Shown here: piece by piece, positions 23,222 to 30,073 of the stretch
How positions within the stretch are numbered: the stretch's first letter is position 1
Layout: each line of letters begins with the position of its first letter
Assembly: GCA_039680225.1 (NCBI GenBank)
Contig: JBDKTK010000115.1
Location: 1 to 30,073, forward strand
Direction of reading: 5' to 3'
Source of the DNA: JBDKTK01 sp039680225
GTDB lineage: Bacteria; Desulfobacterota; Syntrophia; Syntrophales; UBA4778
DNA length: 30,073 nucleotides
Program-made: the position numbers and the translations under genes
Notes under the pieces: generated by a model
The model's database searches: none
What the model was told of the DNA's origin: nothing
Seen by the model: the letters and a program-made list of their open reading frames with translations, nothing else

Positions 23222-25690
23222 ATGCCTGCCCTGATATCGGGGCGCACGCTGTTAGAGTATATTATTCGGCCTTATATGAATGACAGGGTCCGCATACTTA
23301 TCCTTGAAGACAGCCCGGCCGATCTGGAGCTGATTGAGAGCGAGTTGAGCGGCTCAGGTATGAACTTCAATTCCAGGCGGGTTGAAACCGAAGAGAAATT
23401 CCGCGAAGCGCTTCTTGAGTTCGCCCCCGATATTATCCTTTCCGACTATGACCTGCCTCAATTCAACGGCGTCCGTGCTTTGAGCCTTGCCCGGGAACTC
23501 AGCCCCGGGGTGCCCTTCATCCTTGTGAGCGGGGCTGTCGGAGAAGAAACGGCCATCGAGGTCCTGACCAGCGGGGCGACCGATTACGTCATGAAGGACC
23601 GGCTTGCCCGCCTGGTCCCGGCAGTCCGGCGCGCATTGAAGGAGTCCGGCGAACGGGAAAAGCGCAAACGGGCCGAAGCCGAAAGGGACGCTCTCCTCCA
23701 ACAATTGGAAGCCATGGTCCGGGAGCGGACGGCGGAGCTTGAGCGCGAAATAGATGTCCGGAAGAGCGCCCAGGAGAGTTTGCGGGCGGCGCTGCGGAAA
23801 CTCGACGCCCATATGTCCAACTCGCTCCTTGCCATGATCGAGTTCGATCCGGAATTCCGCGTCACGCGCTGGTCTGAGGAAGCGGAGCGGATTTTCGGCT
23901 GGCCGGCTGACGAGATAATCGGGAAAGCAATCCCGGAAATACGCTGGGTCCATGAGGACGATCTAAAGTCCGTGCAGCGGATTTCAGCCGATATGATCTC
24001 GAACCGCCGTCCCCGGAACATGCACTCCAACCGCAACTACCGCCGGGACGGATCGGTGATCCACTGCGAATGGTACAACTCGGCCATCTACGATGACGAG
24101 GGCCGGCTGGCCTCCATACTCTCCCTGGTCCTGGACGTGACCGGGCGCAGGCGCGTGGAAAAAGAGCTTTTCGAAAGCCGGCAATCCGTCCGCAGGCAGC
24201 TTGCCGAGATCGAATCGTACTATGACAATGCGCCGGTCGGCCTGTGCGTTGTCGACACCCGGATGCGCTATGTCCGGGTGAACGAGAGCCTTGCCCGGTT
24301 GCACGGCGTGCCCGTCGCGGCGCATATCGGCCGGACCCCGCGCGAAATAATACCGCACACGGCAGACATGTTTGAATATTCATTCAATCTTGTCATGAAT
24401 TCCGGGGAGCCGGACAGGGACCGTGAATTCGTAACGAACACTGACGGCATGGAACGGGCGTGGGTCGCCAATTATTATCCCATCAAGGAAAACGACCGGA
24501 TCGATTACGTCAGTATAGTCATACAGGAGATAACTGAACGCAAACGGGCGCAGGAGGCCATGCAGCGGGCAAAGGAAGAACTGGAGGACAAGGTAAGGGA
24601 AAGGACAATCGAGCTGTCCCGCACAGCAGAGGAACTCCGGAAATCCGAGGAAGCCTACAGACTGCTGATCGAAGTCAACCCTGTGGGGGTGTTCCGCACG
24701 ATTGAGACTCCCGGGGCCCTGAAAAACAGGCGTTTGCATTGCAATGACGCCCATTTGCGGATACTCGGATACTCAAGCCTGCAGGAATGGCTGGCGGAAA
24801 ACACGCATATGGTGTTCAATTCCGAAGCCGACTTGAACAAGTACCGGGAGCTTCTGTACAAAAAAGGCAAAGTCATCAACTTCAAGGTCCGGATGAAACG
24901 CAAAGACGGCGCCGCTATCTGGGTCCTGCTGAATTCAACTGCACGCCGTTGCGATGAAGGTGTGCTGATTGAAGGCACCATGACCGACATAAGCCAGCAG
25001 ATATACATCGAGGAGCGCCTCCGCACCGCCCGGAAAAATCTGCGGGCCATGGCGTCCGAGATTGTGCTGGCCGACGAGCGCTCCAGGCAGCACTTCGCCA
25101 CCGAGCTTCACGACACCGTGGTGCAGACATTGGGGGCCGCCAAACTGCGGAGCCAACTGATCCAGTCCCGGATCCCGCCAAAGGCAAGGCCGGTTTTCGC
25201 CGAAATGCAGGACATGCTCTCACATTCAATAATACAGGCCCGCCAGATCATGGCGGAAATGAGCCCGCCCGTGTTAAACGAACTCGGATTAAAGCACGCC
25301 CTGGAGTGGCTTACCGAGCAAATCGGGACCCAGCATGGGATAAACATGAAATTTGAGAGCAGCAATGAAGGCATGCCGCTCGGCCACGAAGTGGAAGTGC
25401 TTTTGTTCCAGGCTGCCCGCGAGCTGCTGATGAACGTCGTCAAGCATGCCAATGCGAAAAACGCGGCTCTCAAATTCTCCAATGACGCGAAGAAGCTCTG
25501 CGTCGAAATTACAGATGACGGCAGGGGATTCGATATGAAAAAGAATTTCCAGCCGGGCCTCAAAGGAGGCTACGGCCTCTACAGCATCCGCGAAAGGCTG
25601 CAGCACATCGGCGGACAGCTCGCGATCAGATCAAAACCCGGCCGGGGCACAACTGTCCTGATCCTGGTCCCGCGGGAAATTGAAAAATAA
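23222..25690 (+). CDS. Sensor histidine kinase with N-terminal receiver and three PAS domains
   Basis: In this 822-residue cytoplasmic protein with no membrane helix, residues about 22-140 are a receiver domain with acidic pair Glu29/Asp30, phospho-acceptor Asp75 (LSDYDLP), Ser103 and Lys125. A coiled coil (about 143-195) leads to PAS domains at about 195-313, 325-440 and 475-597. The HisKA_3-type dimerisation helix follows, with His630 in ATELHDTVVQTLG, then the HATPase domain with Asn738 (ELLMNVVKHANA), DDGRGFD and GLYSIRERL. The HisKA_3 type normally talks to NarL/LuxR-type regulators; none is adjacent. The order (receiver first) suggests it receives a phosphate from, or is gated by, another kinase. 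The ATG at 23222 adds 18 residues; ATG 23276 (MNDRVRILILEDS) is also possible. The Sec-rhodanese gene follows 31 nt later. Confidence 0.93.
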   Translation: MPALISGRTLLEYIIRPYMNDRVRILILEDSPADLELIESELSGSGMNFNSRRVETEEKFREALLEFAPDIILSDYDLPQFNGVRALSLARELSPGVPFILVSGAVGEETAIEVLTSGATDYVMKDRLARLVPAVRRALKESGEREKRKRAEAERDALLQQLEAMVRERTAELEREIDVRKSAQESLRAALRKLDAHMSNSLLAMIEFDPEFRVTRWSEEAERIFGWPADEIIGKAIPEIRWVHEDDLKSVQRISADMISNRRPRNMHSNRNYRRDGSVIHCEWYNSAIYDDEGRLASILSLVLDVTGRRRVEKELFESRQSVRRQLAEIESYYDNAPVGLCVVDTRMRYVRVNESLARLHGVPVAAHIGRTPREIIPHTADMFEYSFNLVMNSGEPDRDREFVTNTDGMERAWVANYYPIKENDRIDYVSIVIQEITERKRAQEAMQRAKEELEDKVRERTIELSRTAEELRKSEEAYRLLIEVNPVGVFRTIETPGALKNRRLHCNDAHLRILGYSSLQEWLAENTHMVFNSEADLNKYRELLYKKGKVINFKVRMKRKDGAAIWVLLNSTARRCDEGVLIEGTMTDISQQIYIEERLRTARKNLRAMASEIVLADERSRQHFATELHDTVVQTLGAAKLRSQLIQSRIPPKARPVFAEMQDMLSHSIIQARQIMAEMSPPVLNELGLKHALEWLTEQIGTQHGINMKFESSNEGMPLGHEVEVLLFQAARELLMNVVKHANAKNAALKFSNDAKKLCVEITDDGRGFDMKKNFQPGLKGGYGLYSIRERLQHIGGQLAIRSKPGRGTTVLILVPREIEK

Positions 25691-25721
25691 TACCGGTTCT
25701 GAGGAGCACAGGAGGAAGGTT

Positions 25722-26039
25722 ATGACGGAAGCCGAACGCATCACGCCGGAAGACGCCTATTCGAAAGTGAAGTCCGGAGAGGCGATCCTCGTCTGCGCTT
25801 ACAACGACGACGAGGCATTTAAAAAGAACAGGCTGGAAGGCGCAATTTCCTATGGCGAATTTTCTTCCATGGTTCCCGCCCTGGCAAAGGACCGGGAAAT
25901 TATATTTTATTGCGCCTGACCCCGCGAAGCGAGCGCCGCCGGGCGGGCGGAAGAGTTCATAAAAAAAGGGTATTCCGGCGCCAAGGCGCTCAAGGGCGGA
26001 GTCGCCGCGTGGAAAAAGGCCGGATATCCCCTCGTCTGA
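25722..26039 (+). CDS. Rhodanese-domain protein, probable selenoprotein (in-frame TGA at codon 66)
   Basis: AGGAGG (25710-25715) lies 6 nt before the ATG at 25722. The frame gives a single rhodanese domain. Residues 7-62 run through RITPEDAYSKVKSGEAIL, NRLEGAISY and REIIFYC. Then comes Ala65, a TGA (25917-25919) as codon 66, and PREASAAGRAEEFIKKGY, ALKGGVAAWKKAGYPLV, ending at TGA 26037-26039, total 105 residues. Cys64 sits where rhodaneses have the catalytic Cys at the end of the IIFYC strand. TGA replaces the second Cys of the CACP loop seen in one rhodanese subgroup, giving Cys-x-Sec-Pro. Similarity is full on both sides of the TGA with no frameshift, and a stem-loop starts 17 nt after it. 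A simple nonsense mutation is the alternative. No selA/B/C/D gene is in the window. It follows the kinase gene and may be cotranscribed. Confidence 0.7.
25936..25950 (+). promoter_or_regulatory. Candidate bacterial SECIS stem-loop
   Basis: CCGCC (25936-25940) pairs with GGCGG (25946-25950), leaving a 5-nt loop GGGCG whose first bases are G, 22 nt after the TGA. Lower GAA/TTC pairs (25926-25928 and 25956-25958) could close an outer stem. Distance and G-rich loop fit the loose consensus for SelB-binding elements. An alternative fold with a 4-bp upper stem and a CGG loop also exists. The region is GC rich, so some stem is expected by chance. Confidence 0.5.
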
Positions 26040-26064
26040 ATTGGTGAAGTTTCCTCAAACAAAA

Positions 26065-26090
26065 AAGGCAGCGCCTCACGGCCCTGCCTT
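26065..26090. terminator. Terminator shared by rhodanese and PilZ genes
   Basis: AAGGCAG...CTGCCTT (26065-26071 and 26084-26090) with an inner GCC/GGC after a C-C mismatch and a TCAC loop. On the minus strand a T-run follows (from A6 at 26061-26066), so it should end the PilZ transcript well; on the plus strand the tail CTTATC is weaker. Confidence 0.75.
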
Positions 26091-26116
26091 ATCATATATA
26101 ATATCTGTTTTACTGA

Positions 26117-26473
26117 TCAGCACCTGCACAGTGAAACCTGATCGATAAACTTTTTCAGCTTTTCCTTATCCAGCGCTCCCAGCCATTGGAACTCAACCCC
26201 CCTCCTCCGGAAGGGCCCCGAAACGTGCTGGTCCCTGACTTTCGAAAGGTGAAGCCCCTCGACGTGGTGAAGGTTGTCGCTCATGAGATTGACCTGGCAC
26301 ATTGCTTCCAGGTCTCTCTCCTCCCCGGTGTAAATGAATGCGCACCCTCCCTCGCTGATATCGATAATCTGCAACCTCTGTTCGTCCGGCGTGAAGGGTT
26401 GAAAAACTATAAATGTCTTCTCCTTGGCATGGTAACGCGAGTGTTTCCTTCTGCTGAAAATCTTCCGTAACAT
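26117..26473 (-). CDS. PilZ-domain protein (putative c-di-GMP receptor)
   Basis: From the ATG at 26473 the protein is 118 residues, almost entirely one PilZ domain. The c-di-GMP-binding RxxxR motif is in SRRKHSRYHA (Arg8/9 and Arg13) and the second motif DISEGG (38-43) matches D/N-x-S-x-x-G. PilZ proteins bind c-di-GMP and control motility, polysaccharide or other outputs by contact. The frame extends to 26539, but AAAGGA 7-8 nt before 26473 and the domain boundary favour the shorter start. The upstream 26474-26646 is AT-rich and may hold its promoter; an imperfect palindrome GAAATTGATCAAATTC sits at 26600-26615. Confidence 0.85.
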   Translation of the reverse strand: MLRKIFSRRKHSRYHAKEKTFIVFQPFTPDEQRLQIIDISEGGCAFIYTGEERDLEAMCQVNLMSDNLHHVEGLHLSKVRDQHVSGPFRRRGVEFQWLGALDKEKLKKFIDQVSLCRC

Positions 26474-26646
26474 CAGCACATCCTTTTGAGTTTGTTTCAC
26501 AAGGCTTGCCTTCATGTGGATGTAACATGCAAAAACCAAACCTTATTTGTATATTACCAGAAGTTATGCGAAATTTATATTGTTTTTAGCAAACATCGTG
26601 AAATTGATCAAATTCAGTTCAACAGTTTTGTAAAGTATCCCGACAC

Positions 26647-27018
26647 TTATTTGTACTCTTTCAGCTTCCGGCGGAAGAAAGATTCGGCAGTTACGGCGGT
26701 CCCGTCGGGAAACCTCATCATGTAAGGCTTACCCGATAAATACGATCGCGAGCCGCACAGGGTTATGAAATCTTCCGCTGTCTTCACCCGGGGACCCGCC
26801 TTACCCAGTTTTAAGCGCAGGTGGTCCGCCGCCTTCTTTGAGTCGTATTCGCTCCCGTTCCTGATGAATTTGACACCGTGCAGGTCTTCCACCGATTTTA
26901 TCAGATATTCAATTTTGGCAGCCTCGCCGGGGTCCCGCGCATCTGCGAATGATGCCGGGATCAGCAGGATCAGCAATGCCGGGAGGATTGCAGCGAACCG
27001 CACCATGTCCTTTTTCAT
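26647..27018 (-). CDS. DUF5329 family secreted protein
   Basis: This 123-residue protein has a signal peptide (about 1-26, ending ASFADA) followed by a small domain with the family pattern IEYLIKSVEDLHGVKFIRNG, AADHLRLKLGK, VKTAEDFITLCGSRSYLSGKPY and a DGTAV turn. This pattern matches DUF5329, whose function is unknown. It should act in the periplasm or outside. AGGGGG lies 9 nt before the ATG. It follows the MBL-fold gene by 108 nt on the same strand; cotranscription is possible. Confidence 0.8.
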   Translation of the reverse strand: MKKDMVRFAAILPALLILLIPASFADARDPGEAAKIEYLIKSVEDLHGVKFIRNGSEYDSKKAADHLRLKLGKAGPRVKTAEDFITLCGSRSYLSGKPYMMRFPDGTAVTAESFFRRKLKEYK

Positions 27019-27126
27019 GCCGTTTGCCCCCTATTTGCCTCGAAATGTTTGCCAGTCCGGCACCCGCGAATCGGAATTAAAATTTGAAGTGACATTGCCG
27101 GGAATCAGGCCGGGCTGACTTCGGAG

Positions 27127-28338
27127 TCAATTGCCCGCTGCCGCCGCGGGAAGGTTTAGCAGGGTAAATACGGGCTTCAGGTTGATGGCTTCTCCAGGCG
27201 GCGGCGCAATGAACGATTCAGGTTCGACACCTTGTTCCAAAAGGGCCGATTTAAGTTCCGCCGGGGCATCTTCAAAAGCATCGGCCCCGAGTTGGAACAC
27301 CTGGAAATGCGCGGCAATGCTGAGTTCCGCGCCAAGATCGAGATGCGCCTTGACCGCTTCAGCCGGTCCCATGTGGACCCGGTTGAAATTCCTGTGCGGC
27401 GGCTTGTTCGAGTTTTTCGGCCAGAACGGCGCTATGGGCAGGAGCGCCGCCCGTATCCGGGGGAACCTCCTGGAGATCTCCCGGAAATGGGGGCCATAGC
27501 CGGTATCGCCGGAATAATAGATGCTGCCGGAGGGGCCGGATATGACAAACCCTCCCCAGAGCGTCCTGTTGCGGTCCCAGAAAGACCTCATCGAAAAATG
27601 CTGCGCAGGTACGACAGTGACGGTGACTTCCCCGGACAGGCTCAGCGTCTGCCACCAGTCGAGTTCGTCCACGGCGGGAATGCCTGTTTTGCAAATGAGA
27701 TCGCGGTTGCCGAGCGTCGTTATGGAACGCCTGGCGCCCTTCCCCGCGAGTCGTTCGAGCGTGGGAATGTCGAGGTGGTCATAGTGGTTATGGGATATGA
27801 GGACCGCGTCTATCGGCGGCAGGTCTTCAAAACGGATGCCGGGCGCCCGGCGGCGCTTCGGGCCGGCCCAGGAAACGGGACTGCAGCGCTCCGACCAGAT
27901 CGGGTCGGTCAGGATATTAAGCCCGTCAATCTGGATGAGAAATGTCCCGTGCCCTACAGGGGTGATCATGAGCGACCCTCTCGGGACGCGTTCCGGGGGA
28001 GGAGCCGCCGGCGCGGCGTTAACTTCCTGCGGCCAGTCCGGCCTGTCAATCCCCAATATGAATCGGAACCAGAACCACCCGAAGCTCCTCCTTTGCGCCT
28101 CCTCGCCCGGACGCACCGGCGCAGCTGCACCGTGACCGGGACCGTATTTCGGATTAAAAAACAGCTCGCCGTCAAAGTGGTCGGAAGCCGGCTCTGCATA
28201 TGCGGCGCACATGGGTTCCGCTTCCACATGCGCCCGGAATGAAATCAATGCTATCAGCGCCAGGCAAAAAAGCAGCTCCGCGATAGTCTTATCAGGGATA
28301 CCGGTCCGCCGGGGACCTTTATTGGGCAATTTAAGCAT
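27127..28338 (-). CDS. MBL-fold metallohydrolase of the NAPE-phospholipase D type
   Basis: This 403-residue protein has a hydrophobic N-terminal segment (about 20-36) consistent with export or a membrane anchor, then the metallo-beta-lactamase fold. The metal motif is SHNHYDHLD (His183, His185, Asp187, His188), then His247 (VVPAQHFS), Asp278 (YYSGDTGYG) and a late His in IAAHFQVF. DPIWSERCSPVSWAGPKR and LPIAPFWP are shared with bacterial homologues of N-acylphosphatidylethanolamine phospholipase D. The substrate here is not known. The N-terminal residues are proline/arginine-rich and not conserved. A sigma-70-like promoter lies just upstream (28387-28415). Confidence 0.9.
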   Translation of the reverse strand: MLKLPNKGPRRTGIPDKTIAELLFCLALIALISFRAHVEAEPMCAAYAEPASDHFDGELFFNPKYGPGHGAAAPVRPGEEAQRRSFGWFWFRFILGIDRPDWPQEVNAAPAAPPPERVPRGSLMITPVGHGTFLIQIDGLNILTDPIWSERCSPVSWAGPKRRRAPGIRFEDLPPIDAVLISHNHYDHLDIPTLERLAGKGARRSITTLGNRDLICKTGIPAVDELDWWQTLSLSGEVTVTVVPAQHFSMRSFWDRNRTLWGGFVISGPSGSIYYSGDTGYGPHFREISRRFPRIRAALLPIAPFWPKNSNKPPHRNFNRVHMGPAEAVKAHLDLGAELSIAAHFQVFQLGADAFEDAPAELKSALLEQGVEPESFIAPPPGEAINLKPVFTLLNLPAAAAGN

Positions 28339-28386
28339 CTACTTTAGCTTTAGCGCAAATCCAAGGTGTATAAGTATTCGCGGAGA

Positions 28387-28415
28387 TTCATATGGGGAAA
28401 TCAATTAAGTGTCAA
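28387..28415 (-). promoter_or_regulatory. Sigma-70-like promoter for the MBL-fold gene
   Basis: On the minus strand a perfect TTGACA (28415-28410) and TATGAA (28392-28387) are 17 nt apart. Transcription would begin near 28380, about 42 nt before the ATG at 28338. Confidence 0.6.
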
Positions 28416-28506
28416 TGATTATTGCGCAACCCCGCTGCAACCGTTCCGGCGCCCGGCGTAAATTTTTGTGTTCGCGCGGCGCGTTCTTAAGGCTTTGTTA
28501 TTTCCA

Positions 28507-28516
28507 ACAATATTGT
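28507..28516. promoter_or_regulatory. Short palindrome upstream of the sigma-54 promoter
   Basis: A perfect ACAATATTGT lies about 110 nt upstream of the -24 element, a usual distance for activator binding. The surrounding 28416-28620 is AT-rich and holds no gene I can support. I do not see a standard NtrC-type dyad. This assignment is tentative. Confidence 0.25.
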
Positions 28517-28624
28517 CGCCAATAAAGTCTGCTTTACAGAAATTTGTATCTTTTAAATTCCTCCCGATTTTCTCCCTATCATATTTTCTCAATAAATACG
28601 GTAAATTACATAAGCATTCCTCAT

Positions 28625-28639
28625 TGGCACCCATATTGC
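28625..28639 (+). promoter_or_regulatory. Sigma-54 (-24/-12) promoter for the Fis-like gene and glnN
   Basis: TGGCAC (28625-28630), 5 nt, TTGC (28636-28639) is an exact match to the RpoN core pattern with canonical spacing. The start of transcription should be near 28651. It lies upstream of a nitrogen-assimilation gene, which suits RpoN control, and the rpoN gene is in this window. Confidence 0.85.
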
Positions 28640-28685
28640 TATTTCCTTGGTAGAGACATCATTCTTCAATTCGGAATATGAAAAA

Positions 28686-28892
28686 GTGCAGAGCGAACAA
28701 GACACTCTTTCTTTTCACCTGATGGTTTACGAGCGGTTCCTGCTGACCGACGCCCTGCGCAGGGCGAACGGGAACTGCGCCCGGGCAGCAAGGGACCTGG
28801 GGATCACGAGAAGAGTTCTTTTTTATAAGATCAAGAAACACGGGATTGATTTCAGGCAGTTCCGGAAAAAGAAGGCCCAATTACCCGTGTAA
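28686..28892 (+). CDS. Stand-alone Fis-type helix-turn-helix protein
   Basis: A 68-residue protein (GTG start) is essentially only the C-terminal DNA-binding domain of NtrC-type regulators. FLLTDALRRANGNCARAARDLGITRRVLFYKIKKHGI is the HTH_8/Fis domain (split: LRRANGNCARAARDLG and RRVLFYKIKKHGI), followed by a basic tail RQFRKKK. No AAA+ or receiver domain precedes it. The frame stays open to a TTG at 28647, but that lies before the predicted sigma-54 transcription start (about 28651) and cannot be used from that promoter. GTG 28686 or ATG 28722 (56 residues) remain; neither has a clear Shine-Dalgarno. It is 46 nt before glnN, probably cotranscribed, and may modulate that operon. Confidence 0.75.
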   Translation: MQSEQDTLSFHLMVYERFLLTDALRRANGNCARAARDLGITRRVLFYKIKKHGIDFRQFRKKKAQLPV

Positions 28893-28938
28893 GGCGACAG
28901 CAATTATTTTTTAAAAAAATACAGAGAAGGAGAAAATT

Positions 28939-30073
28939 ATGGAGATCACGGCTGTTTTTGGTTCCAACGTATTCAACGACAAGCTTATGAAAGAGCGCCT
29001 GCCCAAAGAGATTTACAGGGCACTGAAGGAAACCATCGACAATGATGTGCCGCTGCGGCCCGAAGTTGCCGAAGTGGTTGCCAATGCCATGAAGGATTGG
29101 GCCGTCGAGAGAGGTGCGACCCACTATACGCACTGGTTCCAGCCGCTGACCGGGATGACCGCCGAAAAGCACGATTCTTTCATAAGCCCGAACGGCAACG
29201 GCAGCGGGTACCTGGAGTTTTCCGGGAAACAGCTCATCCAGGGCGAACCGGACGCGTCTTCCTTCCCGAGCGGCGGACAGCGGTCCACCTTCGAGGCGAG
29301 AGGCTATACCGCCTGGGATTGCACCTCCCCGGCCTTCCTGAAAGAGGATGAAAGCGGTAACGTAACTCTCACAATTCCCACGGCGTTCTACTCTTATTAC
29401 GGCGAAGCCCTCGACAAGAAGACACCGCTGCTGCGCTCGATGAAAGCGGTCTCGAGACAGGCCATGAGAGTTTTGAAGGCCCTGGGAAATACGACTTCCG
29501 CCAGGGTTGCCTCCACGGTGGGCCCGGAACAGGAATACTTCCTTGTCGACAGGAAATTTTACCTGGAGCGGCTCGATTTGATGCTGACAGGCCGGACCAT
29601 CTTCGGAGCGCCCGCGCCGAAAGGCCAGGAGCTCGAGGACCAGTATTTCGGTTACATCAAGGACAGGGTCTCGGCATACATGAAGGACCTCAACACCGAG
29701 CTGTGGAAAATGGGGATCACCTCCAAGACCCAGCACAACGAGGTAGCCCCTGCTCAATACGAAATGGCCCCCCTCTTCAGCACAACGAACATCGCAACCG
29801 ACCACAACCAGCTCGTCATGGAAACCATGCAGAAGGTCGCGCTGCGCCACGACCTCGTCTGCCTGCTTCATGAAAAGCCCTATGCGGGCATTAACGGCTC
29901 GGGCAAGCACAACAACTGGTCCCTCTCGACCGACGACGGGATCAATCTGCTCGAACCCGGCCACACGCCGGGCGAAAATGTCCAGTTCCTGCTGTTCCTG
30001 AGCGCGCTCATCAAGGCCGTCGATACCCATGCCGACATCCTGCGGGGGACCTGCGCGTCTGCGGGAAACGATC
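28939..30073 (+). CDS. glnN: Glutamine synthetase type III (3' end outside window)
   Basis: The first 378 residues of a GSIII enzyme, full length about 700, are visible. Type III features are WFQPLTGMTAEKHDSF, SFPSGGQRSTFEARGYTAWD, VGPEQEYFLVDR, TQHNEVAPAQYEMAPLF and HEKPYAGINGSGKHNNWS, the last three carrying metal- and substrate-binding Glu/His residues. It forms glutamine from glutamate, ammonia and ATP. GSIII occurs in Bacteroidetes, cyanobacteria and various anaerobes. GAAGGAG lies 6 nt before the ATG. Expression should depend on RpoN through the promoter at 28625-28639. No adenylylation-type GSI gene is seen here. Confidence 0.96.
   Translation, partial: MEITAVFGSNVFNDKLMKERLPKEIYRALKETIDNDVPLRPEVAEVVANAMKDWAVERGATHYTHWFQPLTGMTAEKHDSFISPNGNGSGYLEFSGKQLIQGEPDASSFPSGGQRSTFEARGYTAWDCTSPAFLKEDESGNVTLTIPTAFYSYYGEALDKKTPLLRSMKAVSRQAMRVLKALGNTTSARVASTVGPEQEYFLVDRKFYLERLDLMLTGRTIFGAPAPKGQELEDQYFGYIKDRVSAYMKDLNTELWKMGITSKTQHNEVAPAQYEMAPLFSTTNIATDHNQLVMETMQKVALRHDLVCLLHEKPYAGINGSGKHNNWSLSTDDGINLLEPGHTPGENVQFLLFLSALIKAVDTHADILRGTCASAGND

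Noticed and set aside
25722..26039. Rhodanese as an ordinary pseudogene
   Set aside because: Not fully excluded, but the single TGA sits exactly at a conserved Cys position with intact homology on both sides and a stem-loop after it, which favours selenocysteine.
26600..26615. GAAATTGATCAAATTC as an FNR/CRP-type operator before the PilZ gene
   Set aside because: It is an imperfect palindrome in very AT-rich DNA and lacks the TTGAT-N4-ATCAA spacing; chance is likely.
28419..28653. Short frames on both strands in the glnN upstream region
   Set aside because: AT-rich, low-complexity products; the region is better explained by two promoters (28387-28415 minus and 28625-28639 plus).

Overview
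The window reads as a stretch of chromosome from a GC-rich, diderm (Gram-negative) bacterium. It encodes Kdo synthesis (KdsA, KdsC), lipopolysaccharide transport (LptC, LptA, LptB), sigma-54 and a periplasmic-type substrate-binding protein. The gene order kdsA-kdsC-lptC-lptA-lptB-rpoN-hpf-ptsN-hprK-rapZ, together with a Liv-type ABC transporter and a type III glutamine synthetase, resembles Desulfobacterota (former Deltaproteobacteria) or a neighbouring phylum. That placement is inference from gene content and order; no rRNA gene is present to test it.

Layout. (1) 1-3406, minus strand: a LysE-type exporter, CoaBC, a family-4 uracil-DNA glycosylase and the start of an NfeD/ClpP-class membrane protease, tightly packed behind a sigma-70-like promoter near 3448-3476. 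(2) 3697-5031, plus: a membrane-anchored M23 peptidase, separated from rapZ by a bidirectional terminator. (3) 15977-5091, minus: xerD and a TPR protein, then an intergenic block of inverted repeats, then the kds/lpt/rpoN/hpf/ptsN/hprK/rapZ cluster. (4) 16148-20778, plus: a complete branched-chain amino acid ABC transporter with a terminator-like hairpin between the binding-protein gene and the permease genes. (5) 22577-20862, minus: a PHB-depolymerase-family esterase and the thiol peroxidase Tpx. (6) 22604-23122, plus: a region with no large gene that holds two candidate small proteins and a strong intrinsic terminator. (7) 23222-26039, plus: a REC-PAS-PAS-PAS-histidine kinase followed by a rhodanese gene with an in-frame TGA. 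(8) 28338-26117, minus: an MBL-fold hydrolase, a DUF5329 protein and a PilZ protein. (9) 28625-30073, plus: a sigma-54 promoter, a stand-alone Fis-type DNA-binding protein and glutamine synthetase III, cut by the window edge.

The most notable observation is the rhodanese at 25722-26039. Its frame is open on both sides of a single TGA codon that falls in the active-site loop, two residues after the expected catalytic cysteine, and a GC-rich stem-loop lies just downstream. This is the pattern of a selenoprotein, which automatic annotation would truncate at residue 65. The second is a near-consensus -24/-12 promoter in front of the Fis-like gene and glnN, in a window that also encodes RpoN; it fixes the Fis-like start downstream of the upstream TTG codon. 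The third is the small-protein/terminator block at 22604-23122. No CRISPR array, IS element, tRNA or rRNA was seen.
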